A stretch of DNA of 11,289 nt from Patescibacteria group bacterium (GTDB lineage Bacteria > Patescibacteriota > Gracilibacteria > UM-FILTER-43-11), in NCBI GenBank assembly GCA_018814945.1, contig JAHIYT010000121.1, forward strand, positions 1 through 11,289, given 5' to 3'. A program made the translations under genes and the position numbers. Below are positions 7,022 to 11,289 of this stretch, one piece after another; position 1 is the first letter of the stretch, and each line of letters starts with the position of its first letter. The notes beneath the pieces were generated by a model, which worked only from the letters and a program-made list of their open reading frames with translations, was not told the origin of the DNA and did no database searches.

Positions 7022-7705
7022 AACCTCCGCCTTAGTCAAGTGACGCCACCTACCTAAAGGAAGATCATTTAGTTTTAAACCTTTTATACGAACACGCTTG
7101 AGTGTTTTAACAGGAAAACCAACTCTTTGACATATACGCCTAATCTGCCTGTTTTTACCCTCTTTCAAAACAATCCTAATTTTAGCCGGGCCAATCTTTT
7201 TGACCCTAGTAGGTAGAGTTCTAGATCCTTCCAATTTCACACCTTCTTCGAGCTTTCTAATTGCCCCCATAGGAATTTGCTGAGAAAAAGTTACTTCATA
7301 TTCCTTTTCTGACTCTGAAGATGGATGGATAATTGCATTCACAAACGTTCCATCATTTGTAAGAAGGAGTAATCCTGTTGTTTCTTTGTCCAATCTCCCC
7401 ACGGGGTAAATTCGCTCATCAATAGGAATTAAGTCTGTAACAATATCAGGATCTTGTTTTGTGGCTTTAGCACTGCAAACATACCCCTTAGGTTTGTTTA
7501 AAGCTATATAGATAAGATTCTCACGTCGCTCCTCCACCTTTTCATGAACTTCAACCATGTCAGTATCGGGATCAACTTTTGTCCCCATCTCTGTAACAAC
7601 TTTTCCATTTACTTTAACTTCTCCATTTTCTATCAAAACATCAGCTTCTCTGCGCGAAGCTATACCTAAGCTTGCTATATGTTTATTTAATCTGACTAAG
7701 CTCAT
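7004..7705 (-). CDS. rluB: rRNA pseudouridine synthase, RsuA/RluB family
   Basis: Converts a specific rRNA uridine to pseudouridine; 233 aa. An N-terminal S4 RNA-binding domain (about 1-60) includes RLNKHIASLGIASRREADVLI (5-25) and GEVKVNGKVV (28-37). The catalytic domain has YPVGRLDKETTGLLLLTNDG (100-119) with the catalytic Asp at D106. The family C-terminal signature EGKNRQIRRICQRVGFPV (182-199) and LKRVRIKGLKLNDLPLGRWRHLT (202-224) are complete. RluB (23S U2605) and RsuA (16S U516) are hard to separate by motif; the compact C-terminus favours the RluB-like group common outside proteobacteria. The ATG at 7705 lies 5 bp after the stop of the 45-aa lipoprotein gene, which suggests translational coupling. 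rsmG follows 34 bp downstream. Confidence 0.92.
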   Translation of the reverse strand: MSLVRLNKHIASLGIASRREADVLIENGEVKVNGKVVTEMGTKVDPDTDMVEVHEKVEERRENLIYIALNKPKGYVCSAKATKQDPDIVTDLIPIDERIYPVGRLDKETTGLLLLTNDGTFVNAIIHPSSESEKEYEVTFSQQIPMGAIRKLEEGVKLEGSRTLPTRVKKIGPAKIRIVLKEGKNRQIRRICQRVGFPVKTLKRVRIKGLKLNDLPLGRWRHLTKAEVENLKT

Positions 7706-7710
7706 ATGTT

Positions 7711-7848
7711 TTATTGCGGAGCGGATGAAGGCTCCATTAACTCAGGATTCGGCGGCTCTGTAGGCAGCGGCATATTAGGATCCGGCAATTTACTACCACA
7801 CGCAGTCAAAATGAATATTGCTGACATCATAACTAGAATTTTTTTCAT
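7711..7848 (-). CDS. Small Pro-rich lipoprotein (45 aa)
   Basis: A minus-strand ORF of 45 codons (ATG at 7848-7846, TAA ending at 7711). It starts with a lipoprotein signal peptide, MKKILVMMSAIFILTACGS, with lipobox LTAC and lipidated C17. The mature part is only 29 residues and proline-rich (KLPDPNMPLPTEPPNPELM...SSAPQ). A Lys-Lys start, a hydrophobic core and a lipobox in such a short frame are unlikely by chance. It sits between the VanW gene (30 bp upstream) and the pseudouridine synthase gene (5 bp downstream), all on one strand. It may be a membrane-anchored Pro-rich tether or spacer; its function is unknown. It has no Shine-Dalgarno sequence; an AATTTAC repeat spacer precedes it. Confidence 0.8.
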   Translation of the reverse strand: MKKILVMMSAIFILTACGSKLPDPNMPLPTEPPNPELMEPSSAPQ

Positions 7849-7873
7849 TTGAAAATTGTAAATTGTAAATTGA
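7848..7873. repeat. AATTTAC-type spacer repeat before the 45-aa lipoprotein gene
   Basis: Read on the minus strand this is CAATTTACAATTTACAATTTTCAAAT, running straight into the start codon. It repeats the heptamer array seen upstream of pyrG (3539-3556), in the same orientation relative to the downstream gene. Confidence 0.55.
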
Positions 7874-7878
7874 AATTT

Positions 7879-9225
7879 TTAATATATCCCCCAATATTTC
7901 GTAACCAATTCCTCAGTATTCACAGTGCCATCTTCATTCTCCATTTTCCTAATCCATTTATAAGTAGTTTTGTCTATTTGAATTGGCCCTTCTATCTCTA
8001 CACTTTTATAAGGAGAATTACCTATTATATACAAAGTAAGCACTTCATTCTCTTTATCATCCTCAACATAATAAATTATTGGATCATCTGTATTGTTTCT
8101 AATTTTTAAATTTTTATGACTTCCTCTATAAATCGTAGCATCTAAACCGAGGGATTCTACCGGATAAAGACTATTATAATACAAGCTATGTGGATATCTT
8201 TTGATTATCTGAAGCCCTGCCAGCCAAGAGGGGGTAAAGACCATAGTTGCAGAACCACACAATCCGCCACCAAGCAACCATTCACTTTGCCCATTTATAA
8301 TCACCCAACCCCATTTATAATCCCACCAATTTTTATCGGAAAGCTCCCCCATAAAATCCATTACATCCCCTGGCATATAAACCTTGCCATTCACTTTACT
8401 GACACCTGTAACTAGATTATGTTTTCTATTTACAATATTTGATGAGTAGTCGTAGCTTATTTGAGAAAGAACTCCCTCCAGACCATATTTAGTAATATTT
8501 TCTTTAATATAACCGGGTAAAGTAGGTATCAAATTAAATGGATGATTTAATTCCTTAATTTCACCTTCCAATTCCTTAAATCTTTGATAATAACCATTTA
8601 ATTCTGCCAATGCGACTTTTTCAGCCCCTGTTCTATTACTTAGAGATTTAAGCTCTAATATATGTTTAAACAAATCACTTTGAAGAGTCGGGAGATCATC
8701 TATTTCACTAAAACGGTCAGTAGTTATTTCATCGATATCAAGAACCAGTGATTCATAGTATGGATGATTAAAAAATTTATCAGAAACTGAGTATCTATAC
8801 AAAAAATCTTCAAAAACTCCATAAGTGATTTCATTTCCTGTAAGCCAGTTGTTGTTACGAGCTTCAAACCAAAGATCATAGTATAAATTATTATCAAAAT
8901 CGCCAATATCTATACATTCATTCATACTCTTTAAATAATGAATCCACAGCAAAAATTCTTTCTGAGTAATTTCTCTATAACCATAGAAACGATCAGTACA
9001 ATCAAAGAAATCAAAACTACAGATAGATTCATCATCATGTATATCTATCTCTAATGAAGCATCTGGAAAGAATCTTAGAAGAACCGTAAGAACCTGAATT
9101 CTTGTCATGATTTTATCCCGATTAGCCTGATGAACTAATAGACCATATTGCCAAGCAAAATTTTGTGATGTCTTTGCGTACGAATCAATTGGCACAACAA
9201 ACATACTCAGTAAGAATACTGGCAA
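7879..9225 (-). CDS. Secreted VanW-domain protein
   Basis: A VanW family domain occupies about residues 263-410. Its hallmarks are GGGLCGSATMVF (319-330), AGLQIIKRYPHS (336-347), SLGLDATIY (358-366) and the strand LKIRNNTDDPIIYYV (373-387). VanW-domain proteins are exported and linked to the cell envelope, but no enzymatic reaction is established for the domain. The tail (414-448) resembles the short beta segments that often follow VanW. The N-terminal half (20-230) is not recognised; segments around 33-52 and 118-145 faintly resemble SLH repeats. The coordinates use TTG (9225) as start, giving MPVFLLSMFVVPIDSYAK, a signal peptide with no basic N-region. In frame upstream, codons from ATT at 9264 would add INKLKLKIVGAFL, a much better signal peptide (461 aa). 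No ATG is available before the internal one at residue 8. It lies between two lipoprotein genes. Confidence 0.85.
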   Translation of the reverse strand: MPVFLLSMFVVPIDSYAKTSQNFAWQYGLLVHQANRDKIMTRIQVLTVLLRFFPDASLEIDIHDDESICSFDFFDCTDRFYGYREITQKEFLLWIHYLKSMNECIDIGDFDNNLYYDLWFEARNNNWLTGNEITYGVFEDFLYRYSVSDKFFNHPYYESLVLDIDEITTDRFSEIDDLPTLQSDLFKHILELKSLSNRTGAEKVALAELNGYYQRFKELEGEIKELNHPFNLIPTLPGYIKENITKYGLEGVLSQISYDYSSNIVNRKHNLVTGVSKVNGKVYMPGDVMDFMGELSDKNWWDYKWGWVIINGQSEWLLGGGLCGSATMVFTPSWLAGLQIIKRYPHSLYYNSLYPVESLGLDATIYRGSHKNLKIRNNTDDPIIYYVEDDKENEVLTLYIIGNSPYKSVEIEGPIQIDKTTYKWIRKMENEDGTVNTEELVTKYWGIY

Positions 9226-9272
9226 TAAAAAAGCACCGACAATTTTTAACTTTAACTTATTAATCTTTTAAT

Positions 9273-9950
9273 TTAGTTATTAGTACCAGGATTTTGCCAT
9301 CTGGAATCTTGTCCACCTTCGATCCAAATCCAACTTGAAGGCGTGTTTAGCTTCTTTTCACTAGGCAAACCTTGGTACCATCCTCTCTTTAGCTCGTCTT
9401 GAGAAATTGATATAAAGCTCTCCTCTTCACTCTCTTCACCAAGCAGAATACACCCCTGCTTGTTTACCCATTTAGTTCCGTCTACACACTTACATTCTGT
9501 TTCTGGAACATATTCACACTCTACAATCTCAGTATCAATACAAGATATAACATACGTACCTGCAGTAGAAGAGCAAAGTTGTTTTACTTCAAAATAATCG
9601 ACTTCCTCAAGGGCATTAGGACTAACCCAACGAGATTCATTGTCTGCATCTTCCCATATCCAGGAATCAGGAGTTCCATATTTTCTATCTCCATAATCAC
9701 CCAAATACCAACCCCTGCGAATATCTTCCTCGGTAATATTCGGACGGGTTAAATCTTTATCAATCTCCTCAAGAAGCTTTTCCATGTCCTCTATATCGTA
9801 CTTGGAATAATCGTGATCCAAAATACTCGCCTTAAATTCATACTGAGGAATTCTAGGTTTTTTATTTTCTATCTGAGTTAAGGAATCATTGTTAGACCCA
9901 CAACCAGCGAGTAATAATACAGATGCTGTGATTAGAAGGAATCTTTTCAT
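9273..9950 (-). CDS. Lipoprotein with duplicated GWY...SWIW module
   Basis: A 225-aa lipoprotein: MKRFLLITASVLLLAGCGS has lipobox LAGC with lipidated C17. I do not recognise the family. Its main feature is an internal duplication. RGWYLGD (79-85), TPDSWIWE (93-100) and SRWVSPN (106-112) recur as RGWYQGL (189-195), TPSSWIWI (203-210) and SRWQNPG (216-222), each preceded by an acidic DI/EL helix end (RRGW/KRGW). Between the copies lies a segment with six cysteines (C126, C137, C145, C153, C155, C167) that could form disulfides outside the membrane. Residues 40-70 are acidic and probably helical. Trp/Tyr-rich short repeats suggest a ligand-binding surface fold, possibly for carbohydrate or peptidoglycan; this is a guess. 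The ATG is 1 bp after the cupredoxin gene stop, so the two are almost certainly coupled. Confidence 0.85.
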   Translation of the reverse strand: MKRFLLITASVLLLAGCGSNNDSLTQIENKKPRIPQYEFKASILDHDYSKYDIEDMEKLLEEIDKDLTRPNITEEDIRRGWYLGDYGDRKYGTPDSWIWEDADNESRWVSPNALEEVDYFEVKQLCSSTAGTYVISCIDTEIVECEYVPETECKCVDGTKWVNKQGCILLGEESEEESFISISQDELKRGWYQGLPSEKKLNTPSSWIWIEGGQDSRWQNPGTNN

Positions 9951-9951
9951 A

Positions 9952-10344
9952 TTATTGAACGATCAAAGTGCCTTTCATATCTCCATGTCCAGAACCACAG
10001 AGAACGCTGCAACGAAATTCAAAAGTGCCCTTCTTATCAGCTGTAAAGATAACTGTAACTGCTTTGCCTACAGGTAAATCCTCTTTTACTCCAAAGTCCG
10101 GGAGGCTAAAACCATGTTCAACATCAGTGCTTGATATTGTCAGTTCAACTAGATCACCTTCATTTACCGTAATAGTACTTGGGGTAAACTTATATTTCTC
10201 TGCGGTCATAACAAAGGTTTGCATATCGGTATTAGCAGCCTCCTCAACAACTATTTGCTGAGTCAGATCAACATCACTCCTTTGCACAACAGTTCCACAG
10301 CCATACAAAAGTAAAGCTGATATTAGTATAATAATATAACGCAT
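9952..10344 (-). CDS. Membrane-anchored cupredoxin with CuA-type motif
   Basis: A 130-aa lipoprotein: MRYIIILISALLLYGCG, lipobox LYGC, lipidated C16. After a short linker, residues 43-130 form a cupredoxin domain like the periplasmic part of cytochrome c oxidase subunit II. The full CuA ligand set is visible: H77 in EHGFSLPDFGVK, then C112, C116, H120 and M123 in CSVLCGSGHGDM. The Glu usual between the two Cys is Val, which is tolerable because that position binds copper through its backbone. It would carry a binuclear copper centre on the outer face of the membrane, for electron transfer or copper handling. The TM segments of a true oxidase subunit II are absent, and no oxidase subunit I is in the window. 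It is 11 bp after the acidic lipoprotein gene and 1 bp before the next lipoprotein gene. Confidence 0.92.
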   Translation of the reverse strand: MRYIIILISALLLYGCGTVVQRSDVDLTQQIVVEEAANTDMQTFVMTAEKYKFTPSTITVNEGDLVELTISSTDVEHGFSLPDFGVKEDLPVGKAVTVIFTADKKGTFEFRCSVLCGSGHGDMKGTLIVQ

Positions 10345-10355
10345 ATAATTTGGTA

Positions 10356-10694
10356 TTATTCTTGTAAATCTAAATCTAATACTTTCATTCCATCATCCTC
10401 AGGAAGTTCCATAACTTCAATTTCAGGTTCATCAATGTCAGCTTTAGGCTTTTCCATTGCTTCAGGAGTTACTTCCTCAGCATCAGCATCTTCTTCCTCC
10501 ATAACCTCATCTTCCATAACCTCATCTTCCATAACTTCATCTTCCATAACTTCATCTTCCATAACCTCATCTTCCAAAATCTCTTCCATCATAACTTCAT
10601 CACTAGGCTCTTCATCTTCCGTACTAATGATCAAGTTGGTCTGACATGCAGACAGGAATAAAATAGCAAAAAGTATTGTTAATAATTTTTTCAT
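10356..10694 (-). CDS. Acidic lipoprotein with EDEVM pentapeptide repeats
   Basis: A 112-aa lipoprotein: MKKLLTILFAILFLSACQT, lipobox LSAC, lipidated C17. The mature chain is very acidic and has no globular core. Residues 41-65 are five copies of EDEVM, flanked by looser relatives (DEVMMEEIL before, EEEDADAEE after). The rest (70-112) is also Glu/Asp-rich, with scattered Met and Pro. Likely an extended, negatively charged stalk on the cell surface, perhaps binding cations; the regular Met every five residues next to a CuA protein raises the option of copper binding, which is inference. It is first in the minus-strand series and has a promoter-like sequence just upstream. The Ser-rich frame on the opposite strand is its shadow. 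Confidence 0.82.
   Translation of the reverse strand: MKKLLTILFAILFLSACQTNLIISTEDEEPSDEVMMEEILEDEVMEDEVMEDEVMEDEVMEDEVMEEEDADAEEVTPEAMEKPKADIDEPEIEVMELPEDDGMKVLDLDLQE
10501..10575. repeat. 15-bp minisatellite, five copies, coding for EDEVM
   Basis: Five head-to-tail units of ATAACYTCATCTTCC lie at 10501, 10516, 10531, 10546 and 10561. The only variation is C or T at the sixth base, a synonymous GAG/GAA change on the coding (minus) strand. The tract is in frame with the lipoprotein, so copy-number change would lengthen or shorten the protein without breaking it. Confidence 0.85.
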
Positions 10695-10851
10695 AGCTTT
10701 TATAAGTTAAGATACAAGGAAATAGTACCTTATTAACTTAGTTTTTGCCAAGAAATTAACCAAAAAAACCATTTGACTGAATTTAGCTTTCTGATAAACT
10801 GGTTTAGCAATTAATCAATCAAATGTTCCGTTTAGGACATTCTATTTAAAA
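10695..10851. other. Intergenic region before the GIY-YIG remnant
   Basis: It contains the predicted promoter of the lipoprotein series (10722-10751). It also has a small palindrome TAAACTGGTTTA (10795-10806) and a hairpin with AATGTTCC (10822-10829) facing GGACATT (10835-10841), one base bulged. No start codon opens a convincing gene. Codons in frame with the GIY-YIG remnant remain open from at least 10804 but carry no recognisable nuclease motif before YLKK (10843-10854). Confidence 0.5.
10722..10751 (-). promoter_or_regulatory. Predicted promoter for the lipoprotein/VanW series
   Basis: On the minus strand TTGGCA (complement of 10746-10751) is followed after 18 bp by TACTAT (complement of 10722-10727). 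Both are near consensus. Transcription would begin about 20 nt before the ATG at 10694. It is the only good promoter match before the first gene of the series. Confidence 0.4.
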
Positions 10852-10911
10852 AAATTAAAGGGTGGTAATGAATTAAAAAGAATATTAGAATCCAAAAGTA
10901 AACAGAGTTAA
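10843..10911 (+). pseudogene. 3' remnant of a second GIY-YIG gene
   Basis: Codons from TAT (10843) to TAA (10909-10911) spell YLKKLKGGNELKRILESKSKQS, identical to the C-terminus of the intact GIY-YIG protein downstream. From 10852 on the DNA is also identical. The first four codons encode the same residues (YLKK) but with three synonymous base differences. Nothing upstream encodes the VYI, YVG or catalytic Arg motifs, and there is no start codon, so only the tail survives. Confidence 0.75.
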
Positions 10912-10945
10912 ACACTCCGCTCGGGAGTCGCCAAGTGGTAAGGCA
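10852..10945 (+). repeat. 94-bp direct repeat, copy 1
   Basis: Base-for-base identical to 11196-11289 at an offset of 344 bp. It holds the last 20 codons of a GIY-YIG gene, a spacer with hairpin ACTCC-GCTCG-GGAGT (10914-10928), and the first 25 nt of a tRNA-like sequence. The identity reaches the window edge, so the true repeat may be longer. Confidence 0.95.
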
Positions 10946-10966
10946 TCCCGCCTTGGCGGGACATTC
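10921..10966 (+). pseudogene. Truncated tRNA-Gln-like gene
   Basis: The sequence fits the 5' two-thirds of a tRNA of the Gln type. It has a 7-nt acceptor strand TCGGGAG (10921-10927), TC, a D arm GCC-AAGTGGTAA-GGC (10930-10944), A26, an anticodon stem TCCCG/CGGGA (10946-10950/10957-10961) and a variable loop CATTC (10962-10966). The anticodon loop is only 6 nt (CCTTGG), and there is no T arm (no GGTTCGAATCC) and no 3' acceptor strand; 10967 onwards reads GGTAAGAAATAAG. A tRNA cannot form. The D-arm string closely matches known tRNA-Gln genes; assignment to Gln is from memory of that consensus. Confidence 0.6.
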
Positions 10967-10997
10967 GGTAAGAAATAAGAGAATTTAAGTACAAAAA

Positions 10998-11255
10998 ATG
11001 AATTATGTGTATATACTCAAAAGCTGTAAAGATAATTGTCTTTATGTAGGCCAAACATACAATCTTCAAAAAAGATTAAATCGACATAATAACGGACATG
11101 TAAAATCAACAAGACAAAGAAGACCATTTGAAATAATTTATTCAGAGAAATTTGAATCAAGGGGTGAGGCAATAAAAAGAGAGAAATATCTCAAGAAATT
11201 AAAGGGTGGTAATGAATTAAAAAGAATATTAGAATCCAAAAGTAAACAGAGTTAA
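10998..11255 (+). CDS. Small GIY-YIG nuclease-domain protein
   Basis: An 85-aa stand-alone GIY-YIG domain (YhbQ/UPF0213-like size). Motifs are in order: VYILK (4-8) for GIY, YVGQT (16-20) for YIG, R26 in LQKRLNRHN as the catalytic Arg, and E62 in KREKYLKKLKGG as the metal-binding Glu. RRPFEIIYSEKF (41-52) is the usual central strand. The active site looks intact. In this family the domain cuts DNA, but the cellular role of the short stand-alone forms is not settled; many are common in CPR bacteria. The ATG at 10998 starts directly before the first beta strand, as usual. A broken tRNA-like sequence lies 31 bp upstream, and a repeated tRNA start lies 9 bp after its stop, suggesting mobility around tRNA genes. 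Confidence 0.9.
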   Translation: MNYVYILKSCKDNCLYVGQTYNLQKRLNRHNNGHVKSTRQRRPFEIIYSEKFESRGEAIKREKYLKKLKGGNELKRILESKSKQS

Positions 11256-11289
11256 ACACTCCGCTCGGGAGTCGCCAAGTGGTAAGGCA
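11196..11289 (+). repeat. 94-bp direct repeat, copy 2 (cut by window end)
   Basis: Identical to 10852-10945. It includes the C-terminal codons and stop of the intact GIY-YIG gene, then the same hairpin and tRNA start. The base before the repeat differs from copy 1 (G at 11195, A at 10851). Confidence 0.95.
11265..11289 (+). tRNA. 5' end of a tRNA-Gln-like gene, running off the window
   Basis: These 25 nt give acceptor strand TCGGGAG, TC, the full D arm GCC-AAGTGGTAA-GGC and A26. The anticodon lies outside the window, so the identity (Gln by D-arm resemblance) and integrity are not shown. If this copy is the functional gene, the following sequence should hold a 7-nt anticodon loop, GGTTCGAATCC-like T arm and CTCCCGA closing the acceptor stem. 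Confidence 0.45.

Noticed and set aside
7849..8109. Plus-strand frame rich in Ile, Phe and Tyr that looks membrane-like
   Set aside because: It is antisense to the VanW gene's C-terminal part, and its hydrophobicity comes from AT-rich complement codons.
10435..10644. Plus-strand frame rich in Ser-Ser-Ile-Thr repeats
   Set aside because: It is the antisense shadow of the EDEVM-encoding minisatellite; the minus-strand gene has a signal peptide, lipobox and operon position.
10914..10928. Intrinsic terminator after the GIY-YIG tail
   Set aside because: The 5-bp stem is GC-containing, but no T-run follows and it overlaps the tRNA-like acceptor strand.
10852..11289. CRISPR-like or phage attachment-site reading of the 94-bp repeat
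   Set aside because: Only two copies are present, 344 bp apart, and the repeat contains coding sequence. There is no integrase or cas gene, although a tRNA-end duplication does resemble an att site in outline.

Overview
The window is AT-rich and gene-dense, with short spacers. It carries complete single-copy housekeeping genes (trpS, pyrG, rlmE, rsmG, an rsuA/rluB-type gene) beside a run of small lipoproteins, a VanW-domain protein and a small GIY-YIG nuclease. None of the start codons I inspected has a clear Shine-Dalgarno sequence. Small lipoproteins, VanW and GIY-YIG genes on an AT-rich background fit a candidate-phyla-radiation (Patescibacteria) type bacterium. This placement is an inference from gene content and style, not from a marker tree. 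Two genes end in TGA at the normal family C-terminus, so the code looks standard and not the TGA=Gly code of Gracilibacteria/Absconditabacteria.

Layout. Positions 1-56 may hold the start of a minus-strand membrane protein that leaves the window. Next, on the minus strand, come a KefB/KefC-like cation/proton antiporter with a C-terminal TrkA-N domain (153-1958) and a single-domain STAS protein (2026-2379). A divergent promoter region (2380-2555) holds an imperfect palindrome. On the plus strand lie trpS (2556-3527), pyrG (3592-5184) and a 78-residue orphan protein (5267-5503) whose end overlaps the convergent rlmE by 6 bp. From 10694 down to 5498 a minus-strand run reads, in transcription order: an acidic/Met-repeat lipoprotein, a CuA-like cupredoxin lipoprotein, a lipoprotein with a duplicated GWY...SWIW module, a secreted VanW-domain protein, a 45-residue Pro-rich lipoprotein, the pseudouridine synthase gene, rsmG and rlmE. 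Most of these junctions are 1-47 bp, which suggests one transcription unit; a 92-bp spacer with a perfect AT-only inverted repeat separates rsmG from rlmE.

The right end (10852-11289) shows a 344-bp-period duplication. The last 20 codons of the GIY-YIG gene plus the following 5' part of a tRNA-Gln-like sequence occur twice (at least 94 bp identical), with the intact GIY-YIG gene between the copies. The left tRNA-like copy is broken: it has a 6-nt anticodon loop and no T arm. The right copy is cut by the window edge and could be the functional gene.

The two most interesting items are the surface-lipoprotein operon, which places a full CuA ligand set next to a methionine/acid repeat protein and a new-looking duplicated Trp-rich module, and the tRNA/GIY-YIG duplication.
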